Shown here in pieces: positions 37,393 through 46,458 of a stretch of DNA of 64,000 nt. Positions within the stretch are counted from its first letter, which is position 1, and the number at the start of each line of letters is the position of its first letter. Source of the DNA: Paracoccus zhejiangensis (GTDB taxonomy: Bacteria; Pseudomonadota; Alphaproteobacteria; Rhodobacterales; Rhodobacteraceae); the NCBI RefSeq assembly GCF_002847445.1, contig NZ_CP025430.1, positions 3,406,501 to 3,470,500 of the forward strand, read 5' to 3'. Made by a program: the position numbers and the translations under genes. The notes beneath the pieces were generated by a model. That model did no database searches. It was not told the DNA's origin and saw nothing but the letters and a program-made list of their open reading frames with translations.

Positions 37393-39050
37393 TGATGAAG
37401 CATCATCTGCAGGCGCGACTCCAGCAGGTCGCCATTTTCGGTCAGGATCGGATAGGCGACCTTGACCAGCAGGGAATTGATTTCCTTCAGCGACCGGACC
37501 ACTTCCAGGTGCAGGTCGCTGGTCTCGACACTGTCGGTCTGGCCGCTGCGCAGGCGCATCAGATGCCGGTCGTGGCTCTCGCGCTCCAACCGGCGCAGGA
37601 CGGATTTCTCGGCCACCAGCTGCCGCGCGGTGGGCAGGTCGCCGCTGACCATCACATGCAGGGCCAGCTGCATGTTGGCCAGCACCCGGGCATGCATACG
37701 CGACAGCTCCTCCCAGCCCTCGGCCGAGAAGCGCAATTGCCGGCCGACCTTCTCATCGGCCTGTGCCAGCAGGTTCTTGGCAATGATATCGCCGATCGCC
37801 TCGAAATCGATGGCCATGCCGGTCAGTTCAAGCCCCCGCCGCGCCTCTTCATCGGTCAGGTTGGCGCGGTTCATCCGTGCGATGAATAGCTTGATGTCGG
37901 TATGGCGCTGGTTCACCTCGTCATCCATCGCGCGCAGCTGTGCGATCCGCTTGCTGTCGCCGCCCTCGAGCAGATCGGCGACCGGGCGCAGCATCGCCTC
38001 GACCGCCTCGGCCATGTGCAGCAACTCGCGCCGCACGCTGGCCAGCGCCAGTCGCGGCTGCGACAGCGCGAAAGGGTCCAGCGCGCTGCGATAGGCGGCG
38101 GCTTCGCCCGGCGTGTCGGGCGTCGGCCAGAGCCGCAGGGTCAGCCGGCCCATCGCCCCGGCAAGGGGCAGGGCAATGATCACCAGCGCGGCATTGAAGA
38201 GCACATGGAAATTGACCAGCTGCACCCCGGCACTCCCCCCCAGATGGTGCAGGGGTTGCGGCATGATCTGCAGCAGGATCAGCGCGATAACCGCGCCAAG
38301 CCCGCGGAAGATCAGGTTGCCCATCGGAATCCGCCGCTCGGGCAGGGCGGCCCCCCGCGTCAGCCATGCCGCGATCAGCGCGCCGCCCAGGTTGGCGCCC
38401 AGCACCATCGGCGCCGCCGCCTCGACCGGCAAGAGCCCACTGGCGGCGAAATTGGCGAACAGCAAGAGCGCCGCGACCGAGGAATGCAGCCCCCAGGCCA
38501 GCAGCGCCGCCAGCGCGAAGGCGGTCAGCGGATCGCCGCGAAGATAGGCGACAAGCTGCGGCAGGGCGGCGCTGTCACGCAGTGGTTCGGTCGCCTCGCC
38601 CACCATCCTGAGCGACAGAAGGATGAAGGCGATCCCCAGCAGAATGCGCCCGATCTGGCGGATCTGCCGGCTCTCGAATTTCAGGAACATGGTCGCGCCG
38701 GCCAGCAGCAGCACCGGGATCAGTTCGGACAGGTCGAAGGACAGGATCTTGACCACCAGCGCGGACCCCAAATCGGCCCCCAGCATCGCCGCGATGCCCG
38801 CCGTCACCCCGAGGATTCCCGAGGCGGCAAAGCCCACCGCCAGCACCCCCACCGCGGTCGAGCTTTGCAGCACCACTGCGAGCACCATCCCCGCCGCCGC
38901 GATCCCGGCCGTGCCGCCCCGCGCCTGCCGCAGGCTGCGACGCAATGATACCCCCCAGGCGCGTTCAACCCCGGTGCGGACCATGCGGACCGCCCAGAGC
39001 AGCAGCATCACCGCGGCGGCAAGGTGAAGCAGGATCAGAAAGGGATGCAT
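37389..39050 (-). CDS. Na/Pi cotransporter (PNaS) with PhoU-like C-terminus
   Basis: 553 residues. Residues 1-310 carry the two PNaS repeats with the QSSTAVGVLAVGFAASG and LHSSVAALLLFANFAASG motifs that bind phosphate and sodium. Residues about 340-550 form a helical PhoU-like domain. YjbB-type members mostly export phosphate. Next to a C-P cleavage pathway, the obvious job is balancing the phosphate released. I chose the ATG at 39050, preceded by GGAGG; upstream ATGs give unlikely extensions. It is divergent to the LysR gene. Confidence 0.88.
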   Translation of the reverse strand: MHPFLILLHLAAAVMLLLWAVRMVRTGVERAWGVSLRRSLRQARGGTAGIAAAGMVLAVVLQSSTAVGVLAVGFAASGILGVTAGIAAMLGADLGSALVVKILSFDLSELIPVLLLAGATMFLKFESRQIRQIGRILLGIAFILLSLRMVGEATEPLRDSAALPQLVAYLRGDPLTAFALAALLAWGLHSSVAALLLFANFAASGLLPVEAAAPMVLGANLGGALIAAWLTRGAALPERRIPMGNLIFRGLGAVIALILLQIMPQPLHHLGGSAGVQLVNFHVLFNAALVIIALPLAGAMGRLTLRLWPTPDTPGEAAAYRSALDPFALSQPRLALASVRRELLHMAEAVEAMLRPVADLLEGGDSKRIAQLRAMDDEVNQRHTDIKLFIARMNRANLTDEEARRGLELTGMAIDFEAIGDIIAKNLLAQADEKVGRQLRFSAEGWEELSRMHARVLANMQLALHVMVSGDLPTARQLVAEKSVLRRLERESHDRHLMRLRSGQTDSVETSDLHLEVVRSLKEINSLLVKVAYPILTENGDLLESRLQMMLHQ

Positions 39051-39149
39051 GGCGCGACCTCCGGCTGGAAGGCCCCATGCAAGCGGCATTGCCATCCATA
39101 AATCAAATCGATAGTTTCAATGGTATCATAGAATCTACCGGGGTTTGTC

Positions 39150-40016
39150 ATGCGCTATGTTCAACTGCGGGCCTTCCACTATGTCGCCACCTGCGGCGGC
39201 TTCTCGCGGGCGGCCGAGGAGTTGCTGCTAACCCAGCCCGCCATCTCGGATCAGGTGCGCAAGCTGGAAGAAGAATATGACGTGCTGCTGTTCAACCGGA
39301 TGCGCAAGCAGGTAACACTGACCAGCGCCGGCGAGTCGCTGCTGCAGATCACCCGGCGGCTCTTTGATTGCGAACAGCAGGCGCTGGACCTGCTGTCAGA
39401 AAGCCGGGCGCTGCAATCGGGGCATCTGCGGGTCATCGCCGACAGTGCCCATCACCTGCTGCATATCCTCGCCCAGTTCCGCAAACGCTATCCCGGCGTG
39501 CGCATCTCGGTCCATGCGGGGAATACCCAGACCGTCGTCAGCAGCCTTTACAATTACGAGGCCGATCTGGGCATTCTCGGCGAGATGCCGACGCTGAAAA
39601 GCTTTGACTGCCAGCTGCTCAGTTCCTCGCCCATCATCGGCTTCGTGGCGCGCGGGCACCCCTTGGCCGAGGTCGGGCAATTGCGGCTGGACCAGCTGCC
39701 GGGCCATCCGCTGGTCCTGCGCGAGCGCGGGTCAAAGACCCGCACCAAGCTGGAGGTGGCGGCGCAGGCCTGCGGGGTCGAGCTTCAGCCCACCGTCGAG
39801 GCCGAGGGCCGCGAGGCCGTGCGCGAGATCGTCGCCTCGGGCGTCGGCATCGGCTTCGTGTCGCTGGCCGAGTTCAGCGAGGACAAGCGCCTGGTCCCGA
39901 TCACGCTCACGCCCGAGGAAGACCTGATCATGGACGAGGCGCTGATCTGCCTGCAGGAGCGGCGCAATTCCAAGCTGGTCCATGCATTCTTCGACATCGC
40001 GCGGCGGTCGATCTGA
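39150..40016 (+). CDS. LysR-type regulator of the phosphonate genes
   Basis: 288 residues. The N-terminal winged helix (RAFHYVATCGGFSRAAEEL, then QPAISDQVRKLEEEYDVLLF) is followed by a periplasmic-binding-like sensor domain (HLRVIADSAHHLLHILAQF, VASGVGIGFVSLAEF). It is divergent to the phosphate transporter and adjacent to the PhnW operon; LysR regulators respond to 2-AEP in comparable clusters. AAATCGATAG upstream resembles half-sites before phnW. Target genes and inducer are inferred. Confidence 0.88.
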   Translation: MRYVQLRAFHYVATCGGFSRAAEELLLTQPAISDQVRKLEEEYDVLLFNRMRKQVTLTSAGESLLQITRRLFDCEQQALDLLSESRALQSGHLRVIADSAHHLLHILAQFRKRYPGVRISVHAGNTQTVVSSLYNYEADLGILGEMPTLKSFDCQLLSSSPIIGFVARGHPLAEVGQLRLDQLPGHPLVLRERGSKTRTKLEVAAQACGVELQPTVEAEGREAVREIVASGVGIGFVSLAEFSEDKRLVPITLTPEEDLIMDEALICLQERRNSKLVHAFFDIARRSI

Positions 40017-40078
40017 TCGGAGAGAGGGAACTGATTGAGGCATCAGCATCGGACAAGATAGTCTTCAGGAATATGCGC

Positions 40079-40511
40079 TCAGTGTGGGCGAAACAGCGTC
40101 AACTGTGAAGCTGAACAATGGCGGCATGTTACGGCTATTTCAGTTCGCTGTAATGCAAATCCTGTCGCAGTAACCAACACTAATTCGCCTATCCTATCAA
40201 AAGCCTCGGTGCTCGCGCCCAGGGCTTTTCTGTCGTTTGCGTGCCGCGTGATCCGGTGCAGCGGCTGGCCCGTTGCCAGGCGCAAAAGGCTCGCCAGCCC
40301 GCCATGCAGGTCGATGGTCATACCGTCTCCATTCGGGTCGGGCGCCAGCGCGATCCGCTCGACCAGCGCGCGCAAGGCCTCCTTCGCTTCTTCCATCCCC
40401 TCGGCATCCGACAAACCTCGGATCAGCGCGCCGACTCGGTCGCGATAGGTGCGCGCCATGGACGGATGGATCCGCACCGGGTCGGGGCTCGGGTTGGTGA
40501 TCAACCCCATC
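40079..40511 (-). pseudogene. C-terminal remnant of a second serine recombinase
   Basis: Read on the minus strand: NPSPDPVRIHPSMARTYRDR, then coiled residues EEAKEALRALVERIALAPD and MTIDLHGGLASLLRLATG, the typical tail of a large serine recombinase. It is cut by the IS3 remnant at 40512; the two are read in one frame by chance. The end, GELVLVTATGF, is the translation often made when such a gene runs into the reverse strand of a tRNA 3' end, as the tRNA-like bases at 40161-40176 suggest. Active domains are missing. Confidence 0.6.
40161..40176. other. Decayed tRNA 3'-end-like sequence
   Basis: CCTGTCGCAGTAACCA, preceded by GCAAAT, lines up with the common tRNA end TTCAAATCCTGTCCCCGCAACCA with several changes. 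With 27411-27426 it forms an imperfect direct repeat around the phosphonate cluster. This could be a decayed attachment site; weak on its own. Confidence 0.3.
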
Positions 40512-41215
40512 TGAGTGGTCCATTTGGAAGGTTGGTGTATGACCGGTCTTTGGTCCATCGGGGCGATGGCTTCTGGGGCTGGTGGGCGATAGCCCAATCC
40601 GCTGTATGGTCGTTTTGTGTTGTAGCGTTTCCTCCATTCCTCGATCAGGATCTGCACCTCGCGCAGGCTATGGAAGACTTTCTCGCTCAGCATCCCGTCG
40701 CGAAAGCGCGCGTTGAAGCTCTTCCGATACCCGTTCTCCCGGGGCGATCCCGGTTCGATATAGGCCTTCTGCGCCCCGACTGGATCGCCAGGGCCACAAA
40801 CTCGGGGCCATTGTCGGAGCGAATGAGCGCCGGGATGTCGCGCAGGATGAACAGATCCATCAGGGCATCAATCATATCAGTTGAGTTAAGTTTGCGCCGC
40901 ACCCTAATCGTCAGGCATTCGCGGCTAAACTCGTCAAGAATACTCAGCGTCAGATGCGACACGGCACGTCTAAGCCGCTCATACTCCTGCTGAGGACGCT
41001 CCAGCTCCTTGAGTTGGTCTACGCCCATTCCGCGTTCGCCACCGGCAATAGGTCTGTTCGACAAGATCGATCCGCCTGATAGCATCCAGGCGGGAACGGC
41101 CTTGCCCCATCAAAACCTCAACCTGTCGCAACTTCGAAACAATTTCTTCCGCCTTCGGTCGCTTGTTGGCCATTCTCGATCCTCCGTTTCCTCAGAATAG
41201 CGACGGACCACTTCA
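40512..41215 (-). mobile_element. IS3-family remnant with internal deletion
   Basis: The ends TGAAGTGGTCC (at 41215, minus) and TGAGTGGTCC (at 40512) are inverted. OrfA starts at 41173 (ANKRPKAEEIVSKLRQVEVL, a helix-turn-helix), shifts frame after RWRT, and the leucine-zipper region is joined directly to the OrfB core (LDEFSRECLTIRVRRKL, SDNGPEF). A further gap leads to the OrfB tail (EEWRKRYNTKRPYSGLGYRPPAP). It is 704 bases instead of about 1.2 kb, so it is dead. No target duplication remains. Confidence 0.8.
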
Positions 41216-41380
41216 CTTGGGGAGAATCAGAGCTGGAAAAATCCTGTTCCAGGTCAGTGTGTCAACGGCGGAGCAAAAACCGGCCACGGGGCGGCGCAAA
41301 AGCAGGCCACTTTCTTGCGCGCTTGAGCCCGCCGGGAGGGCGTAGCCCGAGCGGCGGGCTCAAGCGCGCGTTGCGGTTTT

Positions 41381-42145
41381 CTATGGGGTCTGGCCGGCGT
41401 TTCGGGCCCGACTTTGCGCGAGCCTGTAGCTCTCGCCATTCATCTCGAGGATGTTGACGTGGTGGGTCAGGCGGTCGAGCAGAGCGCCGGTCAGCCGCTC
41501 TGTTCCGAAGGTCTCGGTCCATTCGTCGAACGGCAGGTTGCTGGTGATGAGCGTGGCGCCGCGCTCGTAGCGTTGCGAGATCATCTCGAAGAGTAGCTCG
41601 GCGCCGGTCTTTGACAGAGGCACGAAGCCCAGTTCATCGATGATGAGCAGTTTGACCGAAGCCAGCTGCTTCTGGAGCCGCAGGAGGCGGCGCTCGTCGC
41701 GGGCTTCCATCAACTCGTTGACCAGTGCCGCGGCCGTAGTGAAGCTGACCGACATTCCTTTCTGACAAGCGGCCAGTCCCAGCCCCAGAGCAACATGCGT
41801 CTTGCCCGTGCCACTCGGTCCGAGCGCAATGACGTTTTCGCGCCGCTCGATCCATTCGCAACGGGCAAGGTCCAGCACCTGCATCTTGTTGAGCTTCGGG
41901 ATCGCCTTGAAGTCGAAGCTGTCCAGGCTCTTCTTGGCGGGGAACTTTGCAACCTTGATCCGGCGTTCGATCATCCGTCCCTCGCGGTCGATCAGTTCCA
42001 GTTCGACCAGTCGGGCGAGGAACTGGACGTGGTCCAGGCCCTCGGCTGCACATTGGCGCGCCAGCTTCTCGTGCTCCCGCAAGAAGGTCGGGAGCTTCAG
42101 CGTCTTCAGGTGATGAGCAAGCAGGATCTGCGGCGCACCGGTCAT
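41381..42145 (-). CDS. istB: IS21 helper ATPase IstB
   Basis: 254 residues of the DnaC/IstB AAA+ type. Walker A is GPSGTGKTHVALGLG, Walker B is LLIIDELGFVPLS, followed by LLFEMISQRYERG and TSNLPFDEW. IstB selects target DNA and stimulates the IstA transposase. It starts on the last bases of istA, so the two are coupled. Full length with no visible damage. Confidence 0.95.
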   Translation of the reverse strand: MTGAPQILLAHHLKTLKLPTFLREHEKLARQCAAEGLDHVQFLARLVELELIDREGRMIERRIKVAKFPAKKSLDSFDFKAIPKLNKMQVLDLARCEWIERRENVIALGPSGTGKTHVALGLGLAACQKGMSVSFTTAAALVNELMEARDERRLLRLQKQLASVKLLIIDELGFVPLSKTGAELLFEMISQRYERGATLITSNLPFDEWTETFGTERLTGALLDRLTHHVNILEMNGESYRLAQSRARNAGQTP

Positions 42146-43629
42146 GCCGCGTCTCCCGACAGCAGAGACATGTAGCTTGCCGCCGAGGTGGTCCCCACGT
42201 TGGCCCGCGGCAGGTAGGGATAGACATCGAGGTCCAGCTTCGGCGGCCGTTTCTCAACATGGCAGAGAGCGAGGTGCTTCACGGCATCGAAGCCGACAGC
42301 GCCCAATTGCAGGGCCTTCTTCACGGCCGCGTGGAGATCATCGATGTCGAAGGTTTCCAGCAGGCGCAAAACCTGCACATATTCCCGGCGTCCCGCCTTG
42401 ATCATCCGCGCCTCCATCAGGCGGCGCAGGGTTGCGAACTCCGGCGGCAGGTTCCATTCGGCAAGAGGCGCGGCCTGATCCAAAGCATTGATCTTCCTCT
42501 CGATGAGCGGGAGGTAATGCACCGGATCGAACACCATGTCCTCGCGGTCATAGCAGCGGGGGTGGCGTGCGATGAGCTCGCCACCGCAGCCGATCACAAC
42601 CTCGTCGACATAGCCCCTGATCCAGACATCGCGGTGGCCGTAGGCGACCGGCACCGAGTAATCGTTGGTCTTGTAGCGCACCAGCGCTTGGGAACTGACT
42701 CGCCCGGTGGCTTGGTCGCAGGCATCGAACGGCGCGGGTGGCAGATCAGACATCACGACCAGATCTCGCACGAGGCGTTCCCCGATGGTCTCGGACTGGC
42801 CGCGCAGAACATCCGCCTGACGTTTGCGACACTGCTCCTCCAGATAGGCGTTGAACGAAGCCCAACTCACAAACCGCGGGACCGGGACCATGAAGTTGCG
42901 GCGGGAATAGCCGACCAATCCTTCCGCGTTGCCCTTGTCGTTCCCCTTGCCGGGGCGGCCATAGCGGTCTCGGAACAGGTAGTGGGACAGGAACCCGCTG
43001 AAGAGCGTGGCCCGCTGACGTGTGCCGTCCGCCAGGATCTTCGCAACAAGACAGCGATCGTTGTCGTAGAGGACCGATACCGGCACCCTGCCGAAGAAGG
43101 CGAAGGCGTGGACGTGGCCGTCTACCCAGGCTTCCGCTGTCGCCGCGGGATAGGCGCGCACGAAGCAGGCATCACTGTGCGGCAAGTCCATAACGAAGAA
43201 GTGCGCCTTCTGCTCGACGCCGCCGATGACGACCACAGCCTCGCCGAAGTCGGCCTGGGCATGTCCTGGCGGATGGGCTAGCGGCACGAAAATCTCTCGG
43301 CCGCGCCGCTCGCGCTCCCGCATATAGTCCTTGATGATCGTATAGCCGTCGGTGAAGCCATGCTCATCGCGAAGCCGCTCGAATACCCGCTTCGCCGTGT
43401 GCCGTTGCTTTCGATGGACCTCGCGATCCCCCTCCAGCCAGCCATCGATGATCTCGGTGAACCCATCCAGCTTCGGCCGCTTCACCGGCGCCGTCCGCCG
43501 GTATCCAGGCGGAACCGAGAACGCCAACATCTTCCGAACGCTGTCGCGGGAAACCCCAAACTGACGCGCAGCCTCGCGCTGGCTCATGCCTTCTGAACAA
43601 GCCAGGCGAACCTTCCGATACAAATCCAC
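42142..43629 (-). CDS. istA: IS21 transposase IstA
   Basis: 495 residues. A helix-turn-helix near the N-terminus (MSQREAARQFGVSRDSVRKML) is followed by a DDE integrase core: HAQADFGEAVV, YDNDRCLV-type second acid and GNDKGNAEGLVGYSRRNFMVP for the glutamate, then a C-terminal DNA-binding region (YSVPVAYGHRDVWIRGY). It acts with IstB. Complete, so the element may still be active. Confidence 0.95.
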   Translation of the reverse strand: MDLYRKVRLACSEGMSQREAARQFGVSRDSVRKMLAFSVPPGYRRTAPVKRPKLDGFTEIIDGWLEGDREVHRKQRHTAKRVFERLRDEHGFTDGYTIIKDYMRERERRGREIFVPLAHPPGHAQADFGEAVVVIGGVEQKAHFFVMDLPHSDACFVRAYPAATAEAWVDGHVHAFAFFGRVPVSVLYDNDRCLVAKILADGTRQRATLFSGFLSHYLFRDRYGRPGKGNDKGNAEGLVGYSRRNFMVPVPRFVSWASFNAYLEEQCRKRQADVLRGQSETIGERLVRDLVVMSDLPPAPFDACDQATGRVSSQALVRYKTNDYSVPVAYGHRDVWIRGYVDEVVIGCGGELIARHPRCYDREDMVFDPVHYLPLIERKINALDQAAPLAEWNLPPEFATLRRLMEARMIKAGRREYVQVLRLLETFDIDDLHAAVKKALQLGAVGFDAVKHLALCHVEKRPPKLDLDVYPYLPRANVGTTSAASYMSLLSGDAA

Positions 43630-43747
43630 GGTGAAAATCCTCCCGCCCTCCCTGTCGCCAGAAAGGGTAAAGGTGGACGACTTTTACGCCGCCCGCAGCG
43701 GGCTCATCCCGCCGCTACCGTGGTCGACTTTCTCACCGCCGTTCTCA

Positions 43748-44839
43748 GACCCGGCCAGCTCCGATCCCTCGCGCGAGGCGATCTTCTTCCAGCGGCTCGA
43801 GGTGCTGTCGGGCTTCGATGCCGCGCGGCAATTGTGGGAAAGCCCGCAGATGCAGGCGGCGAACATCTCGGGCGGGCGCTGGGGCGGGGTGCAGGGCAGC
43901 GACCCGGGCAGCGGGTCGCAGGCCTGGTCGATGCTGACCCATATGAACGGGAGGCCGATGCCCAAGGGCGGTTCTGGCATGGTCAGCACCTCGCTTGGCC
44001 GCTTCATCGAGGCGCATCAGGGCACGGTCCTGACCAATATGCCGGTGGTGGCGCTGATGATCGAGGACGGCCGCTGCACCGGCGTCGAATGCGCCGATGG
44101 CAGCCGCTTCCGGGGCCGCAAGGGCGTGGTCTCGACCATACATGTCAAGCATCTGATGCAGATGGCGCCCTCGGATCTTTGGGGGCAGGCCTTCACCGAC
44201 AGCGTCGAGGTCTGGCAACCCGAAATGGCCATGTTCGCCTTCCATTTCGCGCTGAAGGGATCGCCCGAATATCCGCTGGCCGGGGGTGGTTCGGTCACCG
44301 GGGCCGAGGCCTCGATCATGGAGCGTCCGGAAAGCATCTTCAAACTGAACGAGGACAATGCCCGGGGCGAGCTGACGCTGGAAGATTATCCGCTGCAGAT
44401 CGTCCATGCCGCCGGCTATGACCGCAGTCGCGCGCCCGACGGCTTTTCGCTGCTGAAGATCGAGGGCGGGATGCCCTATGCGCTGAAGGAAGGCCCCGAG
44501 CATTGGGACGCGATCAAGGACGAGGTCGCCGATCAGGTGCTGGACCGCTACCTGCGCTATACCCCGAACCTCACGCGCGAGAATGTGCTGGCGCGGGTGA
44601 TCATGAGCCCGATCGACATCGAGCGGATGAACCCCGCCATGTGGCGCGGCAGCGTGCATCATCTGGACAAGCGCTGGGGCAATTTCGCGCCCTACCGGAT
44701 GCCGATCCCGGGGCTTTACCAGACCGGGGCCTGCACCGCGCCGGGCGGGTCGGTCACCGGCCAGCCCGGCCGCAACGCCGCCATCGCCATTCTGGAAGAT
44801 GACGGCAAGACGTTGGCCGAGGTGGTCGGAAGGGGTTGA
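43748..44839 (+). pseudogene. FAD oxidoreductase (phytoene dehydrogenase-like), N-terminus lost
   Basis: The remaining 363 residues match the middle and end of NAD(P)/FAD-dependent oxidoreductases of the phytoene dehydrogenase class, ending GLYQTGACTAPGGSVTGQPGRNAA, the usual C-terminal FAD contact. The N-terminal dinucleotide-binding GxGxxG domain is missing because the coding frame enters from the IS21 right end at 43747. The frame stays open through the IS end, so a chimeric protein could be made but would not bind FAD normally. It is followed closely by a multiheme cytochrome, suggesting an electron-transfer pair. Confidence 0.82.
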
Positions 44840-44862
44840 GTTTCAGCAAGGGGGGGCATCTC

Positions 44863-45453
44863 ATGCTCCGTTGGATTGCTTTCACCGGGTTTGCCGTCCT
44901 TGGCGCCGGCATGGCCATGGTCACGGTCGCGCCGGTCACCGCGCAGCAGGAGGCGCCCCCGCCCGCCGAACGGGTGGTCGAGCCGGTTCAGGCCAACCCG
45001 AACCCGCCGCCTGCACCGAACCAGCCCTTGCCCTATAGCCATCAATGGCATGTGGGCGAGCTGGGGCTCGACTGCACCACCTGCCATGTGAACCCCGATC
45101 CCGGCAATATGATGACCTTCCCGGCCACCCAGACCTGCATGGATTGCCACAGCGACATCGCCATCGAGAAAGAGCCGATCCAGCGCCTGACCCAGTATCA
45201 CGAAGCGCAGGAGCAGATCCCCTGGGAACGGGTCTATCAGGTCCTGCCCGGCGTTACGTGGAGCCATCGCACCCATATCGATGCCGGGGTCGATTGCACC
45301 TCCTGCCACAGCGCGGTCTCGGAGATGCCGCAGATGCAGGAGGTGACGGCGGTGACCAGCATGGCCAGCTGCATGAACTGCCACGAACAGCAGGGCGCGC
45401 CGAATACCTGCGTGACCTGCCACAGCTGGCCGAATGCCGGGAATACGCCGTAG
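44863..45453 (+). CDS. Pentaheme c-type cytochrome
   Basis: 196 residues with a signal peptide (cleavage near VTAQQ) and a proline-rich spacer. Five CxxCH heme-binding motifs follow: CTTCH, CMDCH, CTSCH, CMNCH and CVTCH. Extra histidines (YSHQWH, WSHRTH) sit where distal ligands are expected in cytochrome c3/c7-like proteins. The ATG at 44863 follows AAGGGGGGG. It probably carries electrons in the periplasm, perhaps from the neighbouring flavoprotein, whose gene is now broken. No recognised terminal reductase is nearby. Confidence 0.87.
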   Translation: MLRWIAFTGFAVLGAGMAMVTVAPVTAQQEAPPPAERVVEPVQANPNPPPAPNQPLPYSHQWHVGELGLDCTTCHVNPDPGNMMTFPATQTCMDCHSDIAIEKEPIQRLTQYHEAQEQIPWERVYQVLPGVTWSHRTHIDAGVDCTSCHSAVSEMPQMQEVTAVTSMASCMNCHEQQGAPNTCVTCHSWPNAGNTP

Positions 45454-45533
45454 GGCTGCTGGCGGAGGGGTCTCGCCCCCATGTCAAGGATGTCCCTCTG
45501 TCGGCGCGATCGTGACTCGTCTCGAGGGCGGAG

Positions 45534-45812
45534 GAAGCTGGCGAAGCTCTGCGGAAGTCCGAGCACATGCATTCGAAACCCGTTGCGCCAGATCGAGCGC
45601 ACGCCGCTGCCTTCGTGCCCTACGGCGCCGATCAGGCATTCGATATCGGCCTCAAGAATCAGCTGTAGGACGGCCTCGGCGATGTCGCGTTCCAAGTCGC
45701 AGTGATAGTGCTTGGTCAGAAGCTCGGAGAGCTCCATGCCTCGCCGTGGTTGCTTGGACCAGTGGCGCTCCCATGCCTCGGTCTTGATCATCGGAGTTTT
45801 CATAGACCCCAT
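45534..45812 (-). pseudogene. N-terminal remnant of an IS256-type transposase
   Basis: The minus-strand reading MELSELLTKHYHCDLERDIAEAV and WRNGFRMHVLGL lines up with the start of the intact IS256 transposase at 25538 (MDLSELLAKHDQGDF, WRNGYRERAL). It stops after about 80 residues; the catalytic region is absent and the frame runs on into unrelated DNA antisense to the cytochrome. A relic of an earlier insertion. Confidence 0.75.
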
Positions 45813-45855
45813 GGTCGACGTAGCGTAACTTCACCATGAACATACGGCATATGCG

Positions 45856-46383
45856 TTGGTCGAGCCCCGGCGCGACGACCCACTGGTCGCCCATTTCGAA
45901 GGTCGCAGCATCCGCATCGTCTCGTTCGGAACTGTGCCCGACCGCCTCGACATTCCCGCAGTTGACCTGCGCTCGCACGAGACGGCAAAGCTGCTCCTCT
46001 ATCATCTGGCGATGCAGGGATGCCGCTGCGTGGCGGCGCTGGTGGCGTCAGCCGAGCGGACCAGCCAGATCGAAAGCGCCGCGGCCTACACCGCCTTTAT
46101 CGGCAGCCGCCGCGCGCCGTCGCTGATGCTGAGGCTCGACGAGGAGGGCGGCGAGGAGATCGGCTATCGCGAGACCCTGCGGCTTCTGCGCGAGACGCCG
46201 AAAATCGACGGCATCTTTGCCGCTGTCGACCTGCATCTGCCGGTGATCGCCGAGGAGGCGGTGAACCTGCTTTTCGATCGGATCGAGGGCCGGAGCCGCA
46301 AGGTCAGGGCCGAACTGTCGGATCTGATCGTGAGACGATCCTCGGTCGCCAAAGACGTGATCCGTTTCGATCGAGACACGTGA
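45856..46383 (+). pseudogene. LacI-family regulator, head missing and internal deletion
   Basis: The 175-residue frame encodes part of the effector domain of a LacI/PurR-type repressor (VSFGTVPDRLDIPAVDLRSHETAKLLLYHLAMQG, with SAERTSQIE). The helix-turn-helix half is absent. Near the end IFAAVDLHLP joins two parts that in relatives are about 50 residues apart, both containing AVD, so a deletion between short repeats is likely. The tail (EEAVNLLFDRIEGRSR) is normal. It cannot bind DNA. Confidence 0.65.
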
Positions 46384-46458
46384 TATTGACCTGAACACAT
46401 AATCCCGAGACGATTGCAGCATTTGGAATGATCAATCGGATTGGACCTGCCGTTCAAT

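Larger units (their letters stand above)
41260..43747 (-). mobile_element. IS21-family element
   Basis: 2488 bases. The ends TGTCAACGGCGG (41260) and, inverted, TGAGAACGGCGG (43747) are followed by matching inner blocks (GGCGG-x-AAA-x-CCACGG and GGCGGCG-x-AAAAG-x-CCAC), as is usual for IS21. The istA and istB genes are complete. Flanks show no target duplication: the right side lies inside an oxidoreductase gene, the left side is IS3 junk. A deletion next to the element probably removed the other half of that gene. Confidence 0.82.

Noticed and set aside
40079..40693. A single 204-residue recombinase or transposase protein
   Set aside because: The frame joins an IS3 OrfB tail to an unrelated serine-recombinase tail at the IS end at 40512, so it is an accidental fusion.
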